From Tahibacter soli (GTDB taxonomy: Bacteria > Pseudomonadota > Gammaproteobacteria > Xanthomonadales > Rhodanobacteraceae): a stretch of DNA of 64,000 bases. This document shows positions 1 through 7,663 of the stretch, piece after piece. The DNA lies in the NCBI RefSeq assembly GCF_025717065.2, contig NZ_JAOVZO020000019.1, positions 1 to 64,000 of the forward strand. The letters run 5' to 3'. The notes under the pieces were generated by a model. The model did no database searches, was not told the DNA's origin, and saw nothing but the letters and a program-made list of their open reading frames with translations. Within the stretch, counting starts at the first letter, position 1. Each line of letters begins with the position of its first letter. Position numbers and translations under genes: made by a program.

Positions 1-330
1 TCAAGGATTCGGTTTTATCGAACTTGCGCAGTCCTTGACGGCCTGAGCACGGTGCTAGGCTGCGACGACCGCAGCGAGCTTTGTATTGCGCCAAACGCTG
101 CGAGCTTCGGCTTCTCTCTTGGCTCGTCATTCCAGCGCAAGCTGGAATCCAGCCGTTGCTGTTGCTCTTGACGCCCAAAAACTGGATTCCAGCTTGCGCT
201 GGAATGACGAGCGGCGGGGGGCGTCAAGGATTCGGTTTTATCGAACTTGCGCAGTCCTTGACGGCCTGAGCACGGTGCCAGGCTGCGACGACCGCAGCGA
301 GCAGTTGTATTGCGCCAAACGCTGCGAGCT
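1..330. repeat. Imperfect direct repeat (1-106 and 224-330)
   Basis: The segment at 1-106 is repeated almost exactly at 224-330 (one substitution near base 56 and a small change near base 80 with one extra base). The two copies are separated by a REP hairpin pair, so the unit (spacer plus REP pair) has a period of 223 bases. No convincing gene lies in 1-472; the short open frames here are translations of the repeats. The window begins inside this repeat, so more copies may lie to the left. Confidence 0.9.
123..211. repeat. REP-like hairpin pair
   Basis: Two inverted copies of a REP-like unit. Each has the stem ATTCCAGC/GCTGGAAT around a four-base loop (GCAA in the first, TTGC in the second), flanked by CTCGTC or GACGAG on one side and CCAG or CTGG on the other. 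The copies at 123-152 and 182-211 face each other, so the whole stretch can fold as two small hairpins or one long one, as in BIME-type arrays. Confidence 0.9.
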
Positions 331-344
331 CTGGCGTCTCTTTG

Positions 345-375
345 CTCGTCATACCGGCGAAGGCCGGTATCCAGC
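345..375. repeat. REP-like hairpin, ATACCGGC variant
   Basis: Same unit as the neighbouring REP copies but with stem ATACCGGC/GCCGGTAT and loop GAAG. The two stem positions that differ from the ATTCCAGC variant change on both arms, so pairing is kept. It is the left partner of the copy that was split by the IS element. Confidence 0.9.
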
Positions 376-416
376 TTTTCGGTGTCGGCGAAAACCGAGC
401 ATAGAAGCTGGATACC

Positions 417-1639
417 GGTGGTCTCAACCGGTCGATGCAACATAGGCATGTTGTTTCGATCGGAGAGAAGGCATGGAGAGGTCGCGGTCACGCACCTTGA
501 GTCAAGCGGAGCGACAGGAGGTTTGGCGCCGATTTCGCGCCGGTGAGTCGTTGCGGCAGATTGCCCGAGGACTGTCGCGCAACGCCTCGTCGGTGACGGA
601 TCTGGTCAAAGCACGCGGTGGCGTGGCGCCGATGGCGTCGCGCCGCTCGGCCCGTACGCTGACATTGCATGATCGCGAACACATTTCGCGAGGGCTTGTT
701 GCCGGTGACTCATTCCGACAGATCGCGTGCGAGTTGGGCCGGCCAACGAGCACGATCAGTCGCGAAGTGGGTCGTCACGGCGGACGCCAGGGTTATCGCG
801 CGGTGCTGGCCGACGAGCGAGCGTGGCAGCGGGCTCGTCGTCCGAAGGTGTGCCGTCTGGCGCGCTCACATCGACTACGGCATCAGGTTGCCTCAAAGCT
901 GCGACAGGATTGGTCGCCGAACCAGATTGCCCAATGGCTTAAGCTTGAGCATCCGCATGAGCCGGAGCAGCGTGTGTCGCACGAGACGATCTACCGATCC
1001 TTGTTCATTCAGGCGCGGGGCGCGCTGAAAAAGGAGTTGATGACGCATCTGCGATCACAGCGACAACTGCGCCGCTCACGCAACGCCGAGCGTGTGCCGC
1101 AAGGTCGAGGACAGATTCCCGATGCGGTTTCGATCAGCGAGCGTCCCGCACAGATCGAAGATCGGGCAGTACCAGGACACTGGGAAGGCGATTTGATCTG
1201 CGGGGCGAACAACAGCTATGTCGGTACCCTGGTGGAGCGCCACTCTCGTTTTGTGATGCTGGTCAAGCTGGCCGGCAAGGACACGCAGACCGTGGTGCGT
1301 GCCCTTGCTCGTCGCATGAAGCGCTTGCCGGCAACCCTCAGAGGTTCGCTGACTTGGGACCGTGGTGCGGAAATGACCGCCCATGCCCGCTTCACTCTCG
1401 CCACCGACATGGCGGTATACTTTTGCGATCCCCGCAGTCCGTGGCAACGCGGATCCAACGAAAACACCAATGGGCTATTGCGCCAATACTTGCCGCGCAA
1501 GGCCGATTTATCGCTCTTTACACAGACTCAACTCGACGCGATTTCGCGACGACTGAACCAACGTCCACGAGAGACGCTGGCATTCAGAACGCCTGCTTTT
1601 AAACTCGCACAGGCGTTGCAATGACCGGTTGAGACCACC
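417..1639 (+). mobile_element. Complete IS30-family insertion sequence
   Basis: A single transposase gene is bounded by 25-base terminal inverted repeats at 417-441 and 1615-1639 that differ at two positions; the outer 17 bases are a perfect match. The transposase stop codon lies within the right repeat, as is common in compact IS elements. Base composition is visibly less GC-rich than the neighbouring chromosome, which fits recent arrival. Both ends and the reading frame are intact, so the element could be active. Confidence 0.93.
473..1624 (+). CDS. IS30-family transposase
   Basis: The protein of 383 residues catalyses cut-and-paste or circle-mediated transposition of the surrounding IS. 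It has two helix-turn-helix segments (about residues 10-45 and 65-105, the second with the IS30-type TSTISREVGR motif) that would bind the terminal repeats, followed by an RNase H-like catalytic core. The catalytic triad is visible as D240 (GHWEGDLI), D296 (LTWDRG) and E330 (RGSNENTNG); the 33-residue gap between the last two is typical of IS30. Length is normal for the family and no frameshift or stop interrupts it. The ATG is preceded by GGAGAGAAGGC, a plausible ribosome binding site. Confidence 0.95.
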   Translation: MERSRSRTLSQAERQEVWRRFRAGESLRQIARGLSRNASSVTDLVKARGGVAPMASRRSARTLTLHDREHISRGLVAGDSFRQIACELGRPTSTISREVGRHGGRQGYRAVLADERAWQRARRPKVCRLARSHRLRHQVASKLRQDWSPNQIAQWLKLEHPHEPEQRVSHETIYRSLFIQARGALKKELMTHLRSQRQLRRSRNAERVPQGRGQIPDAVSISERPAQIEDRAVPGHWEGDLICGANNSYVGTLVERHSRFVMLVKLAGKDTQTVVRALARRMKRLPATLRGSLTWDRGAEMTAHARFTLATDMAVYFCDPRSPWQRGSNENTNGLLRQYLPRKADLSLFTQTQLDAISRRLNQRPRETLAFRTPAFKLAQALQ

Positions 1640-1690
1640 CCCGGCCTTCGCCGGTATGACGGCTTTGTAGATGGGCCGTGCAAATGGTTT

Positions 1691-1776
1691 GTCATTCCAG
1701 CGCAAGCTGGAATCCAACCGTTGCTGTTGCTCTTGGCGTCCAAAAGCTGGATTCCAGCTTTCGCTGGAATGACGAG
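1691..1776. repeat. REP-like hairpin pair
   Basis: An inverted REP pair nearly identical to the one at 123-211: the left unit has loop GCAA, the right unit loop TTTC, and the spacer shares the same GTTGCTGTTGCTCTTG core. This indicates that the whole pair, not just single hairpins, is the unit that has been copied. Confidence 0.88.
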
Positions 1777-1817
1777 CTAAGGGACGCCGCGCTTCGGCTG
1801 TTGATGTTGATGTTGTT

Positions 1818-2011
1818 GTTGCTTCTGGCGGCAGGAAGCCGCCCGCTCTACCCGGGGCCCCGTCGGCCGCGGCGAGATCGCGGAGGAAAAGCCCACGCAG
1901 CGGGTGCGCACAGGATGTGCGCCGTTCGTTGACGGGCCATGGATGGCCCATCAACGAACCCCGGAGCGATCTCGCGAAGTTTGCGGGCATGGATGCCCGC
2001 AAACCGCGGCC
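1818..2011. repeat. Composite multi-hairpin element, copy 1
   Basis: This 194-base block recurs at 23229-23418. It contains four hairpins in order: GGCGGC/GCCGCC with loop AGGAA (1827-1843), GCGCAC/GTGCGC with loop AGGAT (1906-1922), a long stem with loop TGGA and one mismatch (1927-1956), and a perfect 11-base-pair stem with loop TGGA (1979-2004). Several stem bases differ between the two copies while pairing is largely kept. No gene is recognised here; the block is a structured intergenic repeat. Confidence 0.85.
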
Positions 2012-2226
2012 GTCGGGGTGCCCTTGGAGGGTGCTGGGAGGGGTTGGGCAAGCAACCTCTCCCTGCCCGCTCGCGGCAGCGAGCGGAACGCTTTGTTGAA
2101 AGCCGAGCGGAAACTACAAAGCGAAAAGCAACGTCAAGAGCGGGACCCCAGCTTTCGCCGGGGTGACGAGCCGAATAGACGAGCGAGTATGGCGCCGAGC
2201 AAAGAGCCCGGCGCAGCGTATCGAGT
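2012..2226. other. Intergenic stretch with one degenerate REP
   Basis: This gap between the composite repeat and the 3' end of rnpB holds no recognisable gene. A degenerate REP unit lies at about 2145-2171 (ACCCCAGC, loop TTTC, GCCGGGGT, then GACGAG). The rest is purine-rich filler. In many gammaproteobacteria rnpB is followed by mraZ and the dcw cell-division cluster; here repeats and an IS occupy that junction. Confidence 0.6.
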
Positions 2227-2606
2227 GCGAAGCCGGCCTGTAAGCCGGGTCCTGTTCGCCCGCTTCGCCAGAAGCAAAGCGCGCGCGACAGTCATTCCTC
2301 TAGGCGCACCGTCGCCGGTGCGCTCAAGCGACCAACCCGGAAGCGACGCGGGCAACGTCATTGCTTCCCTATTCGGTCTTGCTCCGGGTGGGGTTTGCCG
2401 TGCCGTGCGGCGTTGTCCCCGCACGCGGTGCGCTCTTACCGCACCGTTTCACCATCACCTGATCCCCTTGCGGGGCCATCGGCTGTCTGCTCTCTGTTGC
2501 ACTTTCCGTCGGCTTGCGCCGCCCAGGCGTTACCTGGCACCCTGCCCTGCGGAGCCCGGACTTTCCTCGCGGCATCGCTGCCCCGCGACTGTCCGGCCGA
2601 CTTCGC
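2227..2606 (-). ncRNA. rnpB: RNase P RNA (type A)
   Basis: This is the catalytic RNA of RNase P, which trims the 5' leaders of pre-tRNAs together with RnpA protein. Read on the minus strand, the conserved core GAGGAAAGTCCGGGCTCC is present, followed by GGGCAGGGTGCCAGGTAACG, the AGTGCAACAGAGAGCA segment, GGTGAAACGGTGCGGTAAGA, ACCCCACCCGGAGCAAG and GAATGACTGTC near the 3' end. The P1 helix can be paired base for base: the 5' strand (2595-2606) with the 3' strand (2227-2238), twelve pairs with one G-U. Total length of about 380 is normal. It lies 29 bases downstream of rsmI in the same orientation, a common arrangement in this group. Confidence 0.97.
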
Positions 2607-2635
2607 AACCGCGGATCATACGCGATCGGCGGGTC

Positions 2636-3460
2636 TCACGCCTCGTACAACGCCTTGCGCGGCGCCCCGGTGATCGCTGCCGCGAGTTTCGCCGCGCGCG
2701 CCGGCGGCAGTTCCTCGCGCAGCAGCGCGAAGACGCGCCGCCCTTCGGCGAGCTTGCCGTCTTCTTCTTCCGGCCGCCCCGCCACCAGCACCACGAACTC
2801 GCCGCGCTGCTGATTCGCATCGCCGTTCACGCGTTCGACGAGTTCGCCGAGCGGGCCGTCGAGCACGGTTTCGTACAGCTTCGTCAGCTCGCGCGCGACG
2901 ACCGCGGGGCGCGTCGCGCCGAATACCGCGGCCATGTCGGCGAGCGATTCGGCGATGCGATGGCTCGATTCGTAGAACACGAGCGTGCGCGCGTCACCGG
3001 CGAGTTCGCCCAGACGCTCGCGCCGCGCGCCGCTCTTGGCCGGCAGAAAGCCTTCGAAGACGAACCGGTCGCTCGGCAGGCCCGCGACCGACAACGCCGC
3101 GATCGCCGCGCAGGCGCCGGGCACCGGCGATACGGCGATGCCGGCCTCGCGCGCCGCGCGCACGAGACGAAAGCCCGGGTCGCTCACGAGCGGCGTGCCG
3201 GCGTCGCTGATCAGCGCGATGCGCTCGCCGGCCTGCAGTCGCGCGACGAGCCGCTGCGCTTCGTCGCGCTCGTTGTGTTCGTGCAGCGCGACCGTACGCG
3301 TGGCGACGCCGAGACGGGCGAGCAGCGGCGCGCTGTGGCGCGTGTCTTCGGCGCAGATGAGGTCGGCGTCGCGCAGCACGGCCTGCGCGCGCGCGGTGAC
3401 GTCGTCGAGGTTGCCGATCGGCGTCGCCACCACCCACAGGCGTCCGGGCTGTTTGTCCAT
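2636..3460 (-). CDS. rsmI: 16S rRNA (cytidine(1402)-2'-O)-methyltransferase RsmI
   Basis: RsmI uses S-adenosylmethionine to methylate the 2'-O of C1402 in the decoding centre of 16S rRNA. The protein of 274 residues belongs to the tetrapyrrole-methylase superfamily: the N-terminal VVATPIGNLDDVT strand-loop, CAEDTRHS, the glycine-rich LISDAGTPLVSDPG segment and VPGACAAIAALSVAGLPSDRF are all present, and the length is normal. It precedes rnpB and is divergent from lpoA, with 83 bases between the start codons that must hold both promoters. Confidence 0.96.
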   Translation of the reverse strand: MDKQPGRLWVVATPIGNLDDVTARAQAVLRDADLICAEDTRHSAPLLARLGVATRTVALHEHNERDEAQRLVARLQAGERIALISDAGTPLVSDPGFRLVRAAREAGIAVSPVPGACAAIAALSVAGLPSDRFVFEGFLPAKSGARRERLGELAGDARTLVFYESSHRIAESLADMAAVFGATRPAVVARELTKLYETVLDGPLGELVERVNGDANQQRGEFVVLVAGRPEEEDGKLAEGRRVFALLREELPPARAAKLAAAITGAPRKALYEA

Positions 3461-3543
3461 GTCTGGCTCCTGCCGCCGGCACGAGGAGGCCGGCGCGATC
3501 CGCTATCATCGCAGGACTTGCGGGTTCGAGATCGGAGTGGACG

Positions 3544-5313
3544 ATGCGTATGACGAACGCGCTGCGGCGCCTGCCTGCCGTGCTGCTGCTCGCGACGATG
3601 ACGCTGGCCGCGGGCTGCGTCACGACCGGCGGCGGCCCGGGCACGGCCGTGCCCTCGGCGAGCGCCGACGAGCTGTATCAGCGCGGCGAATTCAACGCGG
3701 CGGCGCAGGCGTATCTCGCGCTCGCGCAGAGCAATTCGAGCCAGCGCGCGCACTTTCGCCTGCGCGCGGCCGAGGCGTTCCGCGAGGAAGGCGATCTCGC
3801 CGCCGCGGTCGACGCGCTCGACGGCGTCAAGCGCAAACGTCTGGCGGTCGACGAGGCATTCCGCTTCGACCTCCTCGAAGCCGAGATCGCGCTGGCGCGC
3901 AAGGATCACGCGCAGGCGCTCGCGCTGCTCGCGGTGCCCGATACGAACCTGCCGCCGGCGCTCGCCGTGCGGCGCCTCGAACTCACCGCGCGCGCGCAGG
4001 CCGAGAGCGGAGACGCGTACGGCGCGGCGCGCACGCGCGCGGCGCTCGACCGGTCGCTCGAAGGCCCCGACCGCGAGCAGAACCGCCAGCAGATCGTCGA
4101 CACGCTGGCCGCGCTCGATTCGGCGACGCTCAAGGAACGCGCCGGACAGCTGCAGCCCGACGACGCGCTGCGCCCGTGGATCGAACGCGCGCTGCGCAAG
4201 CAGGGCCAGGTGCTGCCGCTCGTGACGATGCGCCCGAGCCGTCCGGTCGGCACGCTCGAGGCGAACGGCGAGCGGCGCGAAGGCTACGCGGCGACGAAAC
4301 ACATCGCGCTGCTGCTGCCCGCGAGCGGCTCGCTCAAGAACGCCGCCGCGGCGATACGCGACGGCTTTTTCGCCGCGTGGTTCAACGACGCGAACCCCGC
4401 GCCCGAACGCGGCGAGGTGCGTGTGTACGACGCCGGCACGTCGGCGCAGGACGCGCTCGCGGCGTATCAGCGCGCGGTGCAGGCCGGCGCCGACCGCGTC
4501 GTCGGGCCGCTGACGCGCGACGCCGTGAGCCTGCTGTTCGACCAGGGCCGCCTGCCGGTGCCGGTGCTCGCGCTGAACCAGGCCGACAACGGCCAGACGC
4601 CGCCGCCGGGCAGCATCGCGTTCGGCCTCCTGCCCGACGCCGAAGGCGCGCAGGCGGCCGAGCGAATGGTGTCGCTCGGTATCAAGGAAGCCGTCGTGAT
4701 CGCGGCGACCGACGACTGGGCCGAGCGCGCGTCGCTCGCGTTCCGTGCGCAGTTCGAAAGCCTCGGCGGCGCGATCGTCGGCGAATCTCGCGTGCGCGAG
4801 GGCGACATCAACTACGCGCCGCTGATCCGCCAGTCGGTCGGCGCGTTTCAGACCGCCAGCAACGCCGCCATCTTCATCAGCATGCGCCCGCAGCAGGCGC
4901 GGCTGTTGCTGCCGCAGCTCAAGCTCGCCGGCATCACGCTGCCGGTGTATGCGAGTTCGCACGTGTACTCCGGCACGTTGAACGCCGGCCTCGACCGCGA
5001 CCTCGACGGCCTCGAATTCTGCGACGCGCCGTGGCTGTTCGACGCGACGGCCGGCCTGCCGCGCCGTGAGGAGATCGCACGCGGCATCGACTCGGCGCGC
5101 GGCGGCGGCGCGCGCCTGTTCGCGCTCGGCCTCGACGCCTATTCGCTGTTGCCGTACATGGACTGGCTCGGCACGCATCCCGACAGCTATCTGCCCGGCG
5201 CGACCGGCCAGCTCGCGTCCGACGCGTTCGGCCGCGTGCATCGGCTGATGATCTGGGCGCGCTTCGAGAACGGCGTCGCGCGGCCGGCGTCCGGCCTGAT
5301 CGGCCAGTTTTGA
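3544..5313 (+). CDS. lpoA: Penicillin-binding protein activator LpoA (LppC family lipoprotein)
   Basis: LpoA is an outer-membrane lipoprotein that reaches through the periplasm to stimulate PBP1a in peptidoglycan synthesis. The 589-residue protein starts with a lipoprotein signal (lipobox LAAGC, acylated Cys25). An N-terminal helical, TPR-like region follows (about 40-230, many Ala/Arg/Leu helices), then a periplasmic-binding-protein-like domain (about 250-589) beginning IALLLPASGSLKNAAAAIRDG. A GGAG ribosome binding site lies just before the ATG. The order rsmI, lpoA, yraN and a BON lipoprotein matches E. coli except that diaA is missing. Confidence 0.9.
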   Translation: MRMTNALRRLPAVLLLATMTLAAGCVTTGGGPGTAVPSASADELYQRGEFNAAAQAYLALAQSNSSQRAHFRLRAAEAFREEGDLAAAVDALDGVKRKRLAVDEAFRFDLLEAEIALARKDHAQALALLAVPDTNLPPALAVRRLELTARAQAESGDAYGAARTRAALDRSLEGPDREQNRQQIVDTLAALDSATLKERAGQLQPDDALRPWIERALRKQGQVLPLVTMRPSRPVGTLEANGERREGYAATKHIALLLPASGSLKNAAAAIRDGFFAAWFNDANPAPERGEVRVYDAGTSAQDALAAYQRAVQAGADRVVGPLTRDAVSLLFDQGRLPVPVLALNQADNGQTPPPGSIAFGLLPDAEGAQAAERMVSLGIKEAVVIAATDDWAERASLAFRAQFESLGGAIVGESRVREGDINYAPLIRQSVGAFQTASNAAIFISMRPQQARLLLPQLKLAGITLPVYASSHVYSGTLNAGLDRDLDGLEFCDAPWLFDATAGLPRREEIARGIDSARGGGARLFALGLDAYSLLPYMDWLGTHPDSYLPGATGQLASDAFGRVHRLMIWARFENGVARPASGLIGQF

Positions 5314-5323
5314 CGCATCCGCG

Positions 5324-5686
5324 ATGAAGGCGATCGGCGCGGTCTGGGAAGACGCCGCGTTGGCGGAACTCGTCCGCCGCGGCCTGACCCTGATCGTGCG
5401 CAACTGGCACTGCCGCCACGGCGAGCTCGACCTCGTCATGCGCGATCGCGACGGCGGCATCGTCTTCGTCGAGGTACGCTTTCGCGGCGACGGCATGCAC
5501 GGCGACGGCATCGAGTCGGTCGCGGCGGCCAAGCGCGGCAAGCTGGTGAAAACCGCGCGCGAATTTCTGGCGGCGCATCCGGCGTTCGCGCGCGCGCCGT
5601 GCCGCTTCGATATCGTCGCGTTCAGCGGCGGTCCGCACAATCCGACGTTCGAGTGGTTGCGCAACGCCTTCGACGCTGGGAGCTGA
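5324..5686 (+). CDS. yraN: YraN family (UPF0102) nuclease-fold protein
   Basis: A 120-residue member of the YraN/UPF0102 family, which has a restriction-endonuclease-like fold and no settled function. Visible family features are the N-terminal WEDAALAELVRRG helix, RNWHCRHGELDLVM with the acidic pair of the nuclease-like core, and IVFVEVRFR in place of the usual VEVK motif. The change of Lys to Arg in that motif is conservative. It sits 10 bases after lpoA and 4 bases before the BON lipoprotein, so all three are likely co-transcribed. Confidence 0.88.
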   Translation: MKAIGAVWEDAALAELVRRGLTLIVRNWHCRHGELDLVMRDRDGGIVFVEVRFRGDGMHGDGIESVAAAKRGKLVKTAREFLAAHPAFARAPCRFDIVAFSGGPHNPTFEWLRNAFDAGS

Positions 5687-5690
5687 TTCG

Positions 5691-6281
5691 ATGAAACGAT
5701 GCTTACGCAACGCCCTGTTCGCACTCGCCGCGCTGCCGCTGCTCGGCGGCTGCTTCGCCGCGGTCGTCGGCGGCGCGGCGGCGGGCGCGGGCGCCGCGCA
5801 CGACCGCCGCAGCTTCCGCACCGTCATGGACGATCGCAACATCCAGTTGTCGGCCTACGACAATTTGAACAAAGATAAAGAGCTCGCGCTCGAGAACAAC
5901 GTATCGATCACGGTGTACAACGGCGTGATGCTCTTGACCGGCGAAGTGCGCACGCCGGAACTGAAGGAACGCGCCGAGGGCCGCACCGCGGGCTTCGAAG
6001 GCGTGCGCCGCACCGTCAACGACATCGAGGTGCGCGAGCCGGAAGGCTTCTGGTCGCGCCGCCGCGACAACACGATCACCGCGCACGTGAAGACCGCGCT
6101 GCTCGACATCGTCGACCTGCCCGGCTTCGATCCCACGCGCGTGAACCTCACGACGGTACACCGCACCGTGTATCTCATGGGCGTGCTCACGCGCGAGGAA
6201 GCCGAGCGCGTGGTCGAGGTCGTGCGCAATGTCGCCGGCGTCGAGAAAGTCGTGCGCGTGCTGGAGTACCGCGACGAATGA
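5691..6281 (+). CDS. dolP: Dual BON-domain outer-membrane lipoprotein (DolP/YraP-like)
   Basis: The 196-residue protein has a lipoprotein signal with lipobox LGGC (Cys21), a short Ala/Gly linker, then two BON domains (about 45-115 and 122-190; motifs NNVSITVYNGVMLLTGEV and VHRTVYLMGVLTREEAERV). BON domains bind phospholipid; DolP maintains outer-membrane integrity and regulates the BAM complex. Length, position after lpoA-yraN and domain layout support a dolP call. Its last codons overlap the next gene (ATGA), so the downstream flavoprotein is translationally coupled to it. Confidence 0.82.
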   Translation: MKRCLRNALFALAALPLLGGCFAAVVGGAAAGAGAAHDRRSFRTVMDDRNIQLSAYDNLNKDKELALENNVSITVYNGVMLLTGEVRTPELKERAEGRTAGFEGVRRTVNDIEVREPEGFWSRRRDNTITAHVKTALLDIVDLPGFDPTRVNLTTVHRTVYLMGVLTREEAERVVEVVRNVAGVEKVVRVLEYRDE

Positions 6282-7657
6282 ACGCGAGCGCCGGCCTGCG
6301 CGACGCCCTCGCCGGCATCTTCGCCGCCGGCGCGTACAGCGTCGATCCGGCGGAAACGCTCGTCTACGGCTACGACAACTCGCGCCGGCAGGCCGCGCCG
6401 GACGCCGTCGTGTTTCCCACGGCGCACGACGAGGTGGTCGCGCTCGTGGCCGCGTGCCGCAGGCTGGGCGTGCCGATCGTCGCGCGCGGACGCGGCACGA
6501 ACACCACCGGCGCGACGGTGCCGGTCGCCGGCGGTGTGGTCGTGTCGTTCGAGCGCATGAACCGCATCGTCGAGATCGATCCCGCGAACCGTCTCGCGGT
6601 CGTCGAACCCGGCGTGCTCAACGGCGCGCTGCAGGCCGCGCTCGCGCCGCACGGCTTTTTCTGGCCGCCCGATCCGACGTCGAGTCCGTACTGCACGATC
6701 GGCGGCAATCTCGCGTGCAATTCGGCCGGACCGCGCGCCGTGAAGTACGGCGCGCCGCGCGAGAACACGCTCGGCCTGCGCGCGGTCGCGGGCACCGGCG
6801 AGGATTTTCGCTGCGGCTACCGTACGACGAAGGGCGCGACCGGCTACGACCTCACGCGCCTCCTGATCGGCGCCGAAGGCACGCTCGCGCTGATCACCGA
6901 GGCCACGCTGAAACTCACGCCGCTGCCGGGCGCCAGGCGGCTGCTGCGCGCAACGTATACGACGATACAAAGCGCGGCGCTCGCCGTTTCGCGCATCATG
7001 GCGCAGCCGGTCGTGCCGTGCGCGCTCGAGTTTCTCGACGACGAGGCGCTGCGCCTGGCTCGCGCGCACGGCGGCGACGCGATTCCCGTCGCCGGCGCGA
7101 TGCTGCTGATCGAAGCCGACGGCGAGCCGGATACGCTCGCCGCATCGGTCGACGCGATCGCGCGCGCGGCGCGCGGCGAAGGGCTCATCGAACTCGTCGC
7201 GGCGAACGACGCGGCCGAGGCCGACGCGCTATGGGCCGCGCGCAAGGCATTGTCGCCGGCGCTGCGCTCGATCGCGCCGATGAAGATCAACGAAGACGTG
7301 GTGGTACCGGTCAGCCGCGTGCCGGAACTGATCGGCGGCTTGAAGGCCATTTCCGCGCGCCATGCGATTCCGATCGTCAATTTCGGCCACGCCGGCAACG
7401 GCAACATCCACGTGAATCTCTTGTATCGTCCGGAGGACGCGGCGCAGGCCGCGGCGGCGCCGGACTGTCTCGCGGCGGTGTTCGATCTCGTGCTCGCGCT
7501 CGGCGGCACGCTGTCGGGCGAACACGGCATCGGCCTCGTCAAGCGCGAGTTCCTGCCGCGCGCGCTCGACGCGACGTCGCTCGCGCTGATGCGACGGATC
7601 AAGGCGCAGTTCGATCCCGACGGTCTGCTCAACCCGGGCAAGCTCTTGCCGGACTAA
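6278..7657 (+). CDS. FAD-linked oxidase, GlcD / D-lactate dehydrogenase family
   Basis: A 459-residue flavoprotein with an N-terminal FAD-binding (PCMH) domain and a C-terminal FAD-oxidase domain. The FAD domain shows IVARGRGTNTTGATVP, VVEPGVLNG, SSPYCTIGGNLACNSAGPR and GYDLTRLLIGAEGTL. The C-terminal half has NFGHAGNGNIHVNLLY and GTLSGEHGIGLVKREF, typical of enzymes that oxidise 2-hydroxy acids such as D-lactate, glycolate or D-2-hydroxyglutarate. Substrate cannot be told from sequence alone. No GlcE/GlcF partners lie nearby, which favours a single-subunit D-lactate- or 2-hydroxyglutarate-type enzyme over the three-subunit glycolate oxidase. It overlaps the BON lipoprotein by four bases. Confidence 0.85.
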   Translation: MNASAGLRDALAGIFAAGAYSVDPAETLVYGYDNSRRQAAPDAVVFPTAHDEVVALVAACRRLGVPIVARGRGTNTTGATVPVAGGVVVSFERMNRIVEIDPANRLAVVEPGVLNGALQAALAPHGFFWPPDPTSSPYCTIGGNLACNSAGPRAVKYGAPRENTLGLRAVAGTGEDFRCGYRTTKGATGYDLTRLLIGAEGTLALITEATLKLTPLPGARRLLRATYTTIQSAALAVSRIMAQPVVPCALEFLDDEALRLARAHGGDAIPVAGAMLLIEADGEPDTLAASVDAIARAARGEGLIELVAANDAAEADALWAARKALSPALRSIAPMKINEDVVVPVSRVPELIGGLKAISARHAIPIVNFGHAGNGNIHVNLLYRPEDAAQAAAAPDCLAAVFDLVLALGGTLSGEHGIGLVKREFLPRALDATSLALMRRIKAQFDPDGLLNPGKLLPD

Positions 7658-7663
7658 GAAAGT

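Larger units (their letters stand above)
407..1660. repeat. REP hairpin interrupted by IS30 insertion
   Basis: The bases at 407-416 (GCTGGATACC) and those from 1641 on (CCGGCCTTCGCCGGTATGAC) join into a normal REP unit of the ATACCGGC variant once the IS is removed. The element therefore inserted in the left arm of the hairpin. CC or CCGG is present at both junctions, suggesting a 2-4 base target duplication whose exact limits cannot be fixed by eye. Confidence 0.8.

Noticed and set aside
86-445. Short open frames in the repeat region with HSSASWNP-type translations
   Set aside because: They are translations of REP palindromes and have no ribosome binding site or independent conservation.
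123-1776. CRISPR array
   Set aside because: The repeats are self-complementary, occur in inverted pairs, have unequal spacing and similar spacers, and no cas gene is present.
1904-3553. 549-codon plus-strand frame across the composite repeat, rnpB and rsmI
   Set aside because: It runs through an RNA gene and antisense to rsmI; amino acid composition is not protein-like.
5855-7069. 404-codon minus-strand frame antisense to dolP and the flavin oxidase
   Set aside because: It is antisense to two genes with clear domains and has no recognisable protein features.
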